A DNA stretch of 64,000 nucleotides, taken from JANPLN01 sp043757265. Its GTDB lineage: Bacteria; Bdellovibrionota; Bdellovibrionia; Bdellovibrionales; JAGQZY01. Below are positions 17,461 to 25,837 of the stretch, one piece after another (the stretch's first letter is position 1; each line of letters opens with the position of its first letter). Both the position numbers and the translations under genes were made by a program. The notes below the pieces were generated by a model that worked only from the letters and a program-made list of their open reading frames with translations, ran no database searches and was not told the DNA's origin. The DNA lies in NCBI GenBank assembly GCA_043757265.1, contig JAYUQP010000066.1:6463-70462 (forward strand). Direction: 5' to 3'.

Positions 17461-18918
17461 ATGCTAAAAGTTTACAACTCGCTTTCGCGCACAAAAGAAG
17501 AATTTAAATCCCTGGAGCCTGGCAAAGTTAAAATGTACTGTTGCGGGCCCACAGTTTACGATTTTTTGCATGTGGGAAATTTTCGCGGAGCAGTTGTATA
17601 CAATTTTGTGCGTAATTGGCTGGAGAAGTCAGGCTTCCAAGTCAATTACGTATATAATTTTACCGACGTGGACGATAAAATTATCAATCGCGCCACTCAG
17701 GAAAAAACCACGGCAAAAGCTATTGCCGAAAAATATATCGAAGAATTCAAAAAAGATTTCGTATCCCTTGGGCTAAAACCGCATGACCACAATCCGCGGG
17801 TCACCGAGCATATGGATGGAATTATCCGTTTGATAGAAGATTTGATCGTGAACAAAAAAGCATATGTTGTTCAGGGTGAAGTTTTTTTTTCTATTCGTTC
17901 GTTTGCAGATTATGGCAAATTGAGCAATCGTAACATTGACGACATGGAGGCGGGGTCGCGTGTCGGAGTGGATGCAAAAAAGCAAGACCCCTTAGATTTT
18001 TCGCTTTGGAAACCGGCTAAGCCGGGCGAAGACAGCTGGCCTTCACCGTGGGGCAACGGCCGCCCGGGCTGGCACATTGAATGTTCGTGCATGATTCGCG
18101 ATATTCTTGGCGAACAAATAGATATTCATGGTGGGGGAATGGATTTGATATTCCCGCATCACGAAAACGAAATCGCGCAAAGCGAAGGCGCCTCTGGAAA
18201 GCCTTCCGCCACCTACTGGTTGCACAACAATATGTTTACTTTTAGCGGCGCAAAAATGTCGAAGTCCCTTGGAAATATCCGCACCATGCGAAGTTTTTTG
18301 GAAGAGTATCCGGCCGAAGTGTTTAAATATCTTGTGATGTCGGTGCATTACCGTTCGGAGAGTGAATTTTCCGAAGGCACCATTGCGCAGACCATATCTG
18401 GCTTGGCGCGAATTTATTCAGCGTTAAAACTGGCGCAGGATTATGTGGGCACTGGAGTGATCACTGAATCGCCGGCTGTGAAAGACTTTGTAAAAAGTGT
18501 GCAAACAGCCCAGGCGCAAATGATCGAAGCCTATAATGATGACTTCAACTCGGCAAAGGCCATGGGCGATATTTTCGAAATCGTCCGCATGTTTAACCAA
18601 AAAGTAAAGCCTGTGACAAAGACAACCCCAGACGTTCAATCTTTCTCTGCCGTATTCTTAAATTTTATTCGCGAAAATGGCACTTTAATGGCGCTCTTTG
18701 GAGAGCCGCCGAAGGATTTTTTACGCTCGCTGGATGAAATGCTCATTCGACAAAAGCAGTTAAACGTCGGCGTGATCGAACAGCTCGTCGCGAAACGCTG
18801 GGAAGCAAAAAAAATAAAGGATTTTGCAGCGGCCGATGCTTTCCGAAGTGAGCTCCTTAGCATGGGCGTAGATGTCCGTGACGCAGCGAGCGAAAGCACT
18901 TGGGAAGTTATTAAATAA
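17461..18918 (+). CDS. cysS: cysteinyl-tRNA synthetase
   Basis: Charges tRNA-Cys with cysteine. 485 residues, class I. The zinc/active-site Cys lies in MYCCGPTVYDFLHVGN, which also holds the HIGH-equivalent HVGN (37-40). Further zinc ligands are in WHIECSCM and the HHENEIAQSE block, and KMSKSLGN (near 265) is the second signature. The C-terminal helical domain is present. It starts 2 nt after the beta-barrel stop, with GGAATG as a weak ribosome binding site. The matching tRNA-Cys gene is in this window at 13299-13372. Confidence 0.97.
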   Translation: MLKVYNSLSRTKEEFKSLEPGKVKMYCCGPTVYDFLHVGNFRGAVVYNFVRNWLEKSGFQVNYVYNFTDVDDKIINRATQEKTTAKAIAEKYIEEFKKDFVSLGLKPHDHNPRVTEHMDGIIRLIEDLIVNKKAYVVQGEVFFSIRSFADYGKLSNRNIDDMEAGSRVGVDAKKQDPLDFSLWKPAKPGEDSWPSPWGNGRPGWHIECSCMIRDILGEQIDIHGGGMDLIFPHHENEIAQSEGASGKPSATYWLHNNMFTFSGAKMSKSLGNIRTMRSFLEEYPAEVFKYLVMSVHYRSESEFSEGTIAQTISGLARIYSALKLAQDYVGTGVITESPAVKDFVKSVQTAQAQMIEAYNDDFNSAKAMGDIFEIVRMFNQKVKPVTKTTPDVQSFSAVFLNFIRENGTLMALFGEPPKDFLRSLDEMLIRQKQLNVGVIEQLVAKRWEAKKIKDFAAADAFRSELLSMGVDVRDAASESTWEVIK

Positions 18919-19011
18919 TTGTTAAGTGCTCGGATTGACCAGCTTAACGCTCTGTAAGATCTGTCATTAGATTGGCTAATCACCTACCATAAAATTTTTT
19001 CAATTTAATCA

Positions 19012-19041
19012 TTGAGCACCTTACAAAAGTCTAGGTACACT
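19012..19041 (+). promoter_or_regulatory. candidate sigma70 promoter of the subtilase gene
   Basis: TTGAGC (19012-19017), 18-bp spacer, TACACT (19036-19041). It would give a leader of about 50 nt to the ATG at 19101. Confidence 0.4.
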
Positions 19042-19100
19042 TTCTGAACGCCAAGGAAATGTATCTTTGGAATATCCAGGGAATGGAAACGGGGGGATTC

Positions 19101-20441
19101 ATGAGAAGTTTATTCGTATTGTTATTTGCTACGTGTTTTACAATGAATGTATTTGCATCAAACAAAATGATCGTTCGCATCGAAGGGAAATCAGACACAG
19201 TTCGCGCTCAACAGATTGTACCAGGGGCAAAAGTCGAAGCGCTGATTCCAGAATTAGGTATTTATTCTATCGAAACGCCTTCTATAAGAGGGTCGCTTCG
19301 CTCAGAAATAACGTTTATTAGAAAACAGCGCGGTGTTGCCTATGTTCAGGCCGATCACCCAGTCAGCCGACGTGTGGGCAACAGACAGGTGCCAAACGAT
19401 AAAAGTTTTTCCCAACAATGGGATATGAAATTAGATGCTACCAACTGGGGCATTGATGCCGTAGGAGCTTGGGGCGGCTTTGGAATCGGAGGACTCGATC
19501 CTGCTGGTAACGATGTTGTCGTTGCGGTGGTTGATGGCGGAGTAGATCTGGTTCACGAAGATCTAGCTGCGAACATCTGGGTCAATAAAAACGAAATTCC
19601 AGGCAACGGAAAAGATGACGACAAAAACGGTTACGTTGATGACATCAATGGTTGGAATGCATACAGCAATTCTGGCGATGTCACAGAAGACGAGCATGGA
19701 ACTCATGTTTCAGGGACTGTCGGTGCCATTGGAAACAATGCCATCGGAGTTGCAGGAATAAACTGGGGTGCAAAAATAATGGCTATCAATGGCGCGACAA
19801 ACTCAACGTCCGTTGTTTTAAAAGCCTACGGCTATGTACTTAAGCAAAAACAACTTTGGATCAGTTCAGGCGGAAAAGAAGGCGCCAATGTTGTTTCAAC
19901 AAACTCAAGTTTTGGTGTTGATTATGGAAAGTGCAAAAGCGGATCATTCCCAGCCTGGAATGACATCTACAATGAAATGGGCAAAGTTGGAATTCTGCAT
20001 GCCATTGCAACTGCGAACTTAAACATCGACGTGGATGTTGAAGGCGATGTGCCAACAGGTTGTGACAGCCCATATATTATTGCTGTAACCAACACCCAAA
20101 AAGATGGAAAACGTAACGCCAGCGCTGGCTACGGCGTAAAGATGATCGACATCGGCGCTCCAGGTACAGGTATATACTCGACCGTTACGGGCGACGACTA
20201 CGGAACAATGACCGGAACATCTATGGCTAGCCCGCACGTAGCTGGAGCTGTAGCTTACATGCACAGTGCTGCGTCTACGGACTTTAGTTCGTTTTATATG
20301 ATGGATCCTGCAGGTGCTGCGCTGGCGTTAAAAGAAGTGATGTTAAAAACCGTCACTCCAGCTGATTCCATGAAGGGCAAGACGGTATCTGGGGGGATTT
20401 TAAATCTCAACAAGGCCGCGCAGTCCATGAGTTCTTATTAA
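19101..20441 (+). CDS. secreted subtilisin-like serine protease (S8)
   Basis: 446 residues from the ATG at 19101, which follows GGGGGG; an in-frame start 42 nt earlier lacks support. Signal peptide (LFVLLFATCFTMNVFAS), an inhibitor-like propeptide (MIVRIEGKSDTVRAQQ to about residue 90), then the S8 domain. The catalytic triad is Asp145 (VVDGGVD), His199 (EHGTHVSG) and Ser374 (GTSMASPHVAG). An acidic loop NGKDDDKNGYVDD probably binds calcium, as in other S8 enzymes with this insertion. Secreted protease; in a predatory bacterium a role in prey digestion is plausible but unproven. Confidence 0.93.
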   Translation: MRSLFVLLFATCFTMNVFASNKMIVRIEGKSDTVRAQQIVPGAKVEALIPELGIYSIETPSIRGSLRSEITFIRKQRGVAYVQADHPVSRRVGNRQVPNDKSFSQQWDMKLDATNWGIDAVGAWGGFGIGGLDPAGNDVVVAVVDGGVDLVHEDLAANIWVNKNEIPGNGKDDDKNGYVDDINGWNAYSNSGDVTEDEHGTHVSGTVGAIGNNAIGVAGINWGAKIMAINGATNSTSVVLKAYGYVLKQKQLWISSGGKEGANVVSTNSSFGVDYGKCKSGSFPAWNDIYNEMGKVGILHAIATANLNIDVDVEGDVPTGCDSPYIIAVTNTQKDGKRNASAGYGVKMIDIGAPGTGIYSTVTGDDYGTMTGTSMASPHVAGAVAYMHSAASTDFSSFYMMDPAGAALALKEVMLKTVTPADSMKGKTVSGGILNLNKAAQSMSSY

Positions 20442-20464
20442 AAAGAACTTTCAAATTGAGAAAA

Positions 20465-20492
20465 GGAGGGGATGCAAATCCCCTTTTTTTTT
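20465..20492 (+). terminator. intrinsic terminator after the subtilase gene
   Basis: Stem AGGGGAT / ATCCCCT with a GCAA tetraloop, followed by eight T residues. It ends 35 bp before infA and so separates the two transcription units. Confidence 0.88.
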
Positions 20493-20526
20493 GCCTTTTA
20501 TAATTTCCTCAAGTACTAATTAATGA

Positions 20527-20748
20527 ATGGCAAAAGACGATTTAATACAGCTCGAGGGGAAGATATCCAATGTCACAGGTGGCGGAATCTATAAGGTCAT
20601 GCTCGAAAACGGAGTCGAGGTAAACGCTCGGCTTTGTGGAAAAATGAAACGTTTTAAAATCAAGGTGATCGTGGGCGACCGGGTCACCATTGGTGTGTCT
20701 CCTTACGATCCCACTCATGGTCTTATTACATTCCGACATAAGGGTTAG
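20527..20748 (+). CDS. infA: translation initiation factor IF-1
   Basis: 73-residue OB-fold protein that binds the ribosomal A site during initiation. Sequence is canonical: MAKDDLIQLEGKISNV, then the VMLENGVEVNARLCGKMK block and GDRVTIGVSPYDPTHGLI. No Shine-Dalgarno is visible; a weak promoter-like pair (TTGCCT, ACTAAT) ends 6 nt upstream. The stop is directly followed by the tyrS ATG, so infA and tyrS are coupled, which is not a common arrangement. Confidence 0.97.
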   Translation: MAKDDLIQLEGKISNVTGGGIYKVMLENGVEVNARLCGKMKRFKIKVIVGDRVTIGVSPYDPTHGLITFRHKG

Positions 20749-22035
20749 ATGGACACTATGATATTTAATGATCTAACCGCGCGCGGGCTTGTTTATCAAT
20801 CAACCCATGACGATCTTTCAACATGGCTCGCCACTCCTAAAACGTTTTACTGCGGCGTTGATCCCACGTCCGATTGTTTACACATCGGCCACTTGCTGCC
20901 GCTGATGACCATGCGGCGTTTGCAGCAGGCAGGGCACAAGCCTATTTTACTTTTAGGCGGCGCCACAGGAATGATTGGTGATCCCAGCGGTAAGGGGCAG
21001 GAACGGCAGCTGCTTGATGCGACGGCTATCGAAAAAAATATTTATGGAATTCGTCAGGTCATCGAAAAGTTTATCGACCTTAAGGGCCCCCACGGCGCGA
21101 TGATTGTAAACAATTCGACCTGGATGGAAAAATTTAGCTTCATCGATTTTCTGCGCGATGTGGGAAAATACTTTTCGGTCAACTATATGCTAGCGAAGGA
21201 ATCGGTAAAAAGTCGTATCGAAAGCGATCAGGGAATTTCGTTCACCGAATTTTCTTATATGGTTTTACAATCCTACGATTTTTTTGTGCTCAACAAAAAC
21301 TACAGCTGCCAATTACAAATCGGCGGGTCGGATCAATGGGGCAACATCACCGCAGGCGTTGAATTCATTCGCAAGATGCGAGCCCAAGGTGCAGCCGTCA
21401 AAGAAGATGTCGCTGGTTTAACTTTTCCGCTCGTTACCAAAGCTGACGGCGGAAAATTTGGAAAAACCGAGTCAGGCAATATTTGGCTCGACGCGCGAAA
21501 AACCTCGGTCTATCAGTTTTATCAATTTTTGCTCCGTATTCCAGATTCCGATATTGTAAAAATGCTTCTTTATTTTAGTTTTTTATCCGTAGAAGAAATT
21601 TCGGCTCTCGAGAAGCAAATGACCGAAGCTCCCGAAAAACGCGCACCTCAGCTAGCACTTGCTCGCGAACTGACCGCCTTTGTGCACGGAGAGGATGAGC
21701 TTAAGAAAGTAGAAAAAGCGTCGCAGGCTTTATTCTCCGGCGATCTTCGCGAGCTTGATAAGCCATTACTGTTAGAAGTTTTTAGCGAAGCTCCTTCCAG
21801 CAAGGTTGCAAAAGCCCAGATGTCCACACTCACTATCGTCGATCTTTTGGTGGAATGTAAGCTTGCGACATCCAAAGGGATGGCTCGTAAGGATGTTCAG
21901 GGCGGCGGTGTATATATCAACAATCAACGTGTCGAAAAAGAAGACGCTGTAATCAAGCAAGAACAATTGCTCTACCAATCAATGGTCGTGATTCGAAAAG
22001 GCAAAAAAACCTACTGCCTTGTTATGTTTGTTTAG
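20749..22035 (+). CDS. tyrS: tyrosyl-tRNA synthetase
   Basis: 428 residues, class I. HIGH-type motif LHIGHLLPL near residue 45, the tyrosine-binding QIGGSDQWGNI block, and the KFGKTESGN form of the KMSKS loop near 238, which marks the TyrS subgroup with KFGKT. The C-terminal S4-like RNA-binding domain (SKGMARKDVQGGGVYINNQR) is intact. The ATG at 20749 abuts the infA stop. Confidence 0.97.
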   Translation: MDTMIFNDLTARGLVYQSTHDDLSTWLATPKTFYCGVDPTSDCLHIGHLLPLMTMRRLQQAGHKPILLLGGATGMIGDPSGKGQERQLLDATAIEKNIYGIRQVIEKFIDLKGPHGAMIVNNSTWMEKFSFIDFLRDVGKYFSVNYMLAKESVKSRIESDQGISFTEFSYMVLQSYDFFVLNKNYSCQLQIGGSDQWGNITAGVEFIRKMRAQGAAVKEDVAGLTFPLVTKADGGKFGKTESGNIWLDARKTSVYQFYQFLLRIPDSDIVKMLLYFSFLSVEEISALEKQMTEAPEKRAPQLALARELTAFVHGEDELKKVEKASQALFSGDLRELDKPLLLEVFSEAPSSKVAKAQMSTLTIVDLLVECKLATSKGMARKDVQGGGVYINNQRVEKEDAVIKQEQLLYQSMVVIRKGKKTYCLVMFV

Positions 22036-22043
22036 GTGGCGCG

Positions 22044-22817
22044 ATGAAACTCACTTTTGTTTGCATCGGTAACGACGAGTTTGAACACATTCAGGAACTT
22101 CTTCCACAATTGAGAGCATTAGCAAGCGAAGTCATCTACGTGGACTGTGAATCTAAAGACGGGTCTTTTGAATTTGCGCAAAACCTGGGAATTCGCGTTT
22201 TGCAAAAAAAACGTCATGCGAATGCAAACATAAACCGCTCTGCCGCATTCGAAGTGGCAACTGGTGATTGGATATTTTACGCTGACCCAGATGAGCGTTT
22301 TCCAAAGGCAATCATTGAGGATTTAAAAATAAAAATTGAGCAAAACCCCGAAGCCAAAGGCTTTAAGCTTGCGCGCAAAAACTTTTATTTTGGCTGCTGG
22401 TTACGTTACGGCGGTCAGTATCCAGACAACCAGGTGCGAATCTTTAAACGAGGATTCGCTTCGTTTGCAAACCAGCACGTGCACGAGCGATTGATGGTCG
22501 ACGGAGTAGTCGGCACTCTGGATGTTGCAATGGAGCACTATCCATATTTAACGATTTCGCAATTTATGAAGAAATTTGATTTTTACTCCACGTTTGAAGC
22601 GCAGTTTTTGCATCAACAAAATGAAAAAGTGAATTTTAAGAATACGGTGAAATACTTGCTGGCAAAACCGTTAAATCGTTTTTTTCGACGCTATTTTATA
22701 AAGCGTGGATTTCTCGATGGCATTCCCGGTTTTTTCGCCGCATTTTTTGATGCCGTCGGTTGGATGACCCGATATTTCAAACTTTGGGAAATTCAAAAAA
22801 AAGAATTGAAAAAATAA
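22044..22817 (+). CDS. family 2 glycosyltransferase (WaaE/KdtX-like)
   Basis: 257 residues. GT-A fold with the nucleotide-sugar motif YADPDERFP (DxD-like) and the preceding VDCESKDGS and RHANANINRSAAFEVATGDW segments, as in the WaaE/KdtX group that adds glucose to the LPS inner core. The tail (PLNRFFRRYFIKRGFLDGIPGFFAAFFDAVGW) is amphipathic and probably membrane associated. It follows tyrS by 8 nt with GGTGG as the ribosome binding site, so it is likely the last gene of infA-tyrS-GT. Acceptor unknown. Confidence 0.85.
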   Translation: MKLTFVCIGNDEFEHIQELLPQLRALASEVIYVDCESKDGSFEFAQNLGIRVLQKKRHANANINRSAAFEVATGDWIFYADPDERFPKAIIEDLKIKIEQNPEAKGFKLARKNFYFGCWLRYGGQYPDNQVRIFKRGFASFANQHVHERLMVDGVVGTLDVAMEHYPYLTISQFMKKFDFYSTFEAQFLHQQNEKVNFKNTVKYLLAKPLNRFFRRYFIKRGFLDGIPGFFAAFFDAVGWMTRYFKLWEIQKKELKK

Positions 22818-22847
22818 ATAAGTATCGGTGATCCTGATCTTCAATCC

Positions 22848-23068
22848 GTCATCCTGAGCGCAGCGAAGGATCTCGCACTCAAGTCGTGCACGAGCTTTGA
22901 AACTAAATAAAGATTTGCACACGGAGCTGTTCGTAGTTCTCTGGATGGCGGCGAGTTCCTTCGCTATACATCAGGATGATGGAGAAGAGATTCTCTGCTC
23001 ACGTTGTGAACTTCTGTACTCTGGCTCAAGAGAATAAAGCGGAGATCCTTCGCTAGGCTCAGGATGAC
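22848..23068. repeat. REP-like inverted repeat pair with a third degenerate copy
   Basis: A 27-bp sequence starting GTCATCCTGAGC and ending AGCGAAGGATCTC (22848-22874) returns in inverse at 23042-23068 with few mismatches, and in a degenerate form at 22953-22980. Similar words stand at 61446-61470. Such CCTGAGC..GCGAAGGATC elements are scattered intergenic repeats in many bacteria. They lie in a 442-bp gene-free spacer. Confidence 0.75.
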
Positions 23069-23076
23069 AGGCTGGG

Positions 23077-23156
23077 GAGAGATCAAAATGACGAGTGAGA
23101 GATCAGGATGACGGGTGAGAGATCGGAATGACAGATTAAAGATTGGAATGTGGAAG
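23077..23156 (+). repeat. 20-bp tandem repeat array
   Basis: Three near-perfect copies of GAGAGATCNNNATGACNGNT (23077, 23097, 23117) followed by at least one decayed copy (23137) and a further remnant to about 23180. The unit resembles the end of the neighbouring REP-like sequence (CAGGATGACAGG), from which it may have grown. No gene is seen between 22818 and 23259. Confidence 0.7.
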
Positions 23157-23259
23157 ATAGATTAGAGATTGGAATAAGGAGTTACAAATTCGGATACCAT
23201 AGAGATTCGTCGCTCGTTTGTGCAGCGAGCGACGAATTCAATAATTGCAATAATAGGAC

Positions 23260-23544
23260 CTATTTTAGTTTACTTGCAGTGAGAACTGGGCACATTTCGC
23301 CACTATCAGTAAGTTCATAAACGCTAACGGTTTCGCCTGTTTCGGAGCTCATAGTAACTTCGAACAAGAAATCGTGTTTTTTAACTATCGAAATGATCGA
23401 TTCCATGTTGTTTTCATTGTTTCCAATTGCTTCAATAACAGCATCGTACTGTAATTTGTCGAAACCGAAAGGTAGCATGGAGCACGCAAGGGCTTGCTGC
23501 GAAAATCCTAAAAACAGAACCACTACAAAAATTAACCTTTTCAT
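23260..23544 (-). CDS. small secreted protein of unknown function
   Basis: About 94 residues. Signal peptide MKRLIFVVVLFLGFSQQALA, then a short mature part starting CSMLPFGFDKLQYDAV with two further Cys-containing segments. I choose the ATG at 23544 because AAGGAG lies 7 nt upstream; the in-frame ATG two codons earlier touches the AAGGAG. No known domain. The Cys after ALA is not preceded by a classic lipobox, so periplasmic export is more likely than lipidation. Confidence 0.6.
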   Translation of the reverse strand: MKRLIFVVVLFLGFSQQALACSMLPFGFDKLQYDAVIEAIGNNENNMESIISIVKKHDFLFEVTMSSETGETVSVYELTDSGEMCPVLTASKLK

Positions 23545-23700
23545 TTTCATCTCCTTAAGACGAGGTTTGGCCAAAGGTATAACGCAATTTGGCAAACCAC
23601 AAAAAAGTTGTGAGACAATTGTAAAAGAGTGAACCGAAACGTTCAAAATTGAGTTAAATCGAATCTAAGCAATCGTCACAACTACGGAGACGATACTTAT

Positions 23701-24261
23701 TTATCTCTTTTTACCACCGGGAAAATAAATTCCAACTTTGATCGACGTGGAAATCGGAGTCCCATGCGCCGATTCTTCGATAAACATAGTGTGCTCGAGT
23801 TCGAAAAATAAGGGCATGGCAGTTTTTCGGTAAAATTTAACGCCAAAAGCCGCACTCACAACAAAGCTTACTATGGAGTCTTTAATGAAGGACCTGTCTA
23901 CATGGTTGCTCGAGTAGCCTGCGCCAAGGCCGCCACCGGCATACCAGGATGAATTGGCTTCGGGGTCGTCGTTTAACATGTAACGGCCTTTTACTTGCGG
24001 AACGATAAAGCGCACATCGTTGTGCTTAAAAGAGATGCCAAAGTCTAAAGCTGCTTGTAAATCGAACTGCGGATCCAAGTTCCATACATAGCCGAGAGTA
24101 AATAGAGTGCCCACACCGCGCGAGTTAAGATTACTATAAGCGGTGGGACCAAACCCTATGATCGTGCGCTGAACCGTTTTGTTACTTTCTTTTGCAAAAG
24201 AGCTTGCCGGGAGTAGGAGGTTCAGCAAAAGTAAAAGACAAGAGCCTGCCAGAGGGTGCAT
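23701..24261 (-). CDS. outer-membrane beta-barrel protein
   Basis: About 186 residues from the ATG at 24261. Signal peptide with a long Leu stretch (SCLLLLLNLLLPASSFA), then amphipathic strands with Gly and aromatic residues (TIIGFGPTAYSNLNS, GTLFTLGYVWNLDPQF, FDLQAALDFGISF) and the late FFELEHTMFI. It ends IKVGIYFPGGKKR. It is divergent from the aminopeptidase gene with only 28 bp between starts. A perfect TTGACA -35 and a TAGACT -10 lie upstream, inside the aminopeptidase 5' end, 7 nt before the ATG. Confidence 0.7.
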   Translation of the reverse strand: MHPLAGSCLLLLLNLLLPASSFAKESNKTVQRTIIGFGPTAYSNLNSRGVGTLFTLGYVWNLDPQFDLQAALDFGISFKHNDVRFIVPQVKGRYMLNDDPEANSSWYAGGGLGAGYSSNHVDRSFIKDSIVSFVVSAAFGVKFYRKTAMPLFFELEHTMFIEESAHGTPISTSIKVGIYFPGGKKR

Positions 24262-24268
24262 AAGTAAA

Positions 24269-24296
24269 AGTCTATCTGAGGAGTCTATGATGTCAA
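24269..24296 (-). promoter_or_regulatory. sigma70-like promoter of the beta-barrel gene, near-leaderless
   Basis: On the minus strand TTGACA (24291-24296), 16-bp spacer, TAGACT (24269-24274), then 7 nt to the ATG. It overlaps the ribosome binding site and first codons of the divergent aminopeptidase gene, so the two genes may interfere. Confidence 0.5.
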
Positions 24297-25762
24297 ACAG
24301 CTTATTGGGATTCCACACCCATTCAATTTTATCGGATTGCCAGTGGGGGGAAACCCAGACGTCAGCACCGCTCGCACAGATTTATTTTTTTGGCGCAAAA
24401 GAGACTGTCAGTTCGCGTGTGATCTCAGATATTCCGTTCGAATGGCAAAAACCCAAAGATAAAAAATCGCCGTTGATTTCGAAATTTTCGGGACGCCGGG
24501 GGCCGTGTTGGATTGTTAACATAGAGATTCCTAAGTCGATGGGTCACCACGGACAATTCCAGCTCTCCCCCTTCGCCGTAGCTCGCGATACAATGGGTGC
24601 AGTTTATCGCGATGCCGGCAGTTTTGAGAATATTGAAATTCATTATGTGGGTAAAGACGCCAGCGAATTTTCGGGTATAGTCTGCGGAATCGAGATGGCA
24701 CAGTATCGCTTCAGAAATTACTGGCCGAAAAAACATCTGGACGCAAAAAAAATATTCATCAATGCCAAAGGTGTAAAAGACGCAAAAAAAGTTTTGGCAA
24801 AAGCCAAAATTTTGGGCGAAGCGGTCAATCTGTCGCGACATCTTGTTAACCTTCCGCCCAACGAATTAAATCCCACAAGCTACAGCGATTTTGTTAAAGA
24901 GCTTTTCAAGAACACCAAGTGCAAAGTCGAAACATGGAATCAAGACAAGCTTGCAAAAGAGGGCCACCATTTGCACGTAGCCGTGGGCCAGGCCTCTGAG
25001 CATCCAGCGGCCCTTGTAAAACTCTCCTACCGCGGAAACGCGCAACAAAAACATTACAGCTTTGTTGGAAAAGGCATCACCTTTGACTCTGGTGGGCTGG
25101 ACATAAAAACGGCCGGTGGGATGCGCGACATGAAAAAAGACATGGGTGGCTCAGCCTCTGTGTTAGGACTGGCGCACTATTTAATTTCGAGCAAATCGAA
25201 AATCAACGCGGACTTCTATCTCGCTCTGGCCGAAAACTCCATTTCTAAAAATGCATTTCGCCCGGGCGACGTTTATTCTACACGATCTGGGAAAACTGTT
25301 GAAATTCATAACACCGATGCCGAAGGACGCTTGGTCTTATGTGATACGTTGGCTCTCGCTTGTGAAACGAAGCCTGAATGGGTGTTGAACATGGCAACTC
25401 TCACCGGTGCGATTAAAGTAGCTCTCGGTGAAACCACGCCAGGGTTATTTTGCAATAGCGACAAACTTGCTCAGGCGATTTCAAAATCTGCGCAAAGTGC
25501 AGGCGACAACTGTTGGCGAATGCCTCTCGATCCTTTTCAAAAGAATAAACTGAAATCAGAAGTCGCAGATCTTTCTAATGCACATGAGGGGTTTGGTGGG
25601 GCAGTGACAGCAGCCCTATTTTTAGAGGCTTTTGTGGGCGAAACTCCGTGGGCACATTTGGATATTTACTCGTGGACGGGAAGTGCATCGGGGGCACTGT
25701 CTGAACGCGGTGGAAATGGGCAGCTTGTTCAGTGCCTGGCTCATCTTTGCGATTCGCTTTGA
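24290..25762 (+). CDS. pepA: leucyl aminopeptidase (M17)
   Basis: About 490 residues. The dizinc M17 signatures are complete: VGKGITFDSGGLDIKT, MKKDMGGSASVLG and NTDAEGRLVLCD. The N-terminal domain is the usual smaller sandwich. GAGGAG at 24278 lies 6 nt before the ATG at 24290 (a tandem ATG at 24287 is possible). Removes N-terminal amino acids from peptides in the cytoplasm. The 5' end overlaps the promoter of the divergent barrel gene. Confidence 0.93.
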   Translation: MSNSLLGFHTHSILSDCQWGETQTSAPLAQIYFFGAKETVSSRVISDIPFEWQKPKDKKSPLISKFSGRRGPCWIVNIEIPKSMGHHGQFQLSPFAVARDTMGAVYRDAGSFENIEIHYVGKDASEFSGIVCGIEMAQYRFRNYWPKKHLDAKKIFINAKGVKDAKKVLAKAKILGEAVNLSRHLVNLPPNELNPTSYSDFVKELFKNTKCKVETWNQDKLAKEGHHLHVAVGQASEHPAALVKLSYRGNAQQKHYSFVGKGITFDSGGLDIKTAGGMRDMKKDMGGSASVLGLAHYLISSKSKINADFYLALAENSISKNAFRPGDVYSTRSGKTVEIHNTDAEGRLVLCDTLALACETKPEWVLNMATLTGAIKVALGETTPGLFCNSDKLAQAISKSAQSAGDNCWRMPLDPFQKNKLKSEVADLSNAHEGFGGAVTAALFLEAFVGETPWAHLDIYSWTGSASGALSERGGNGQLVQCLAHLCDSL

Positions 25763-25803
25763 GGTTGCTACAATTTAAATTTTTCATTGATTTTACTCAG
25801 GTA

Positions 25804-25831
25804 TTGACACCGTAAATTGTTTTTATATATT
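25804..25831 (+). promoter_or_regulatory. strong sigma70-like promoter of the ETR-like kinase, leaderless layout
   Basis: TTGACA (25804-25809), 16-bp spacer, TATATT (25826-25831), then 6 nt to the ATG at 25838. A possible TTG start at 25817 lies between the two boxes and would not be transcribed, so the ATG is the true start. Confidence 0.65.
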
Positions 25832-25837
25832 GCTTTG

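Noticed and set aside
22818..23259. CRISPR array
   Set aside because: The 20-bp units abut each other with no unique spacers and no cas gene is near; it is a simple tandem repeat.
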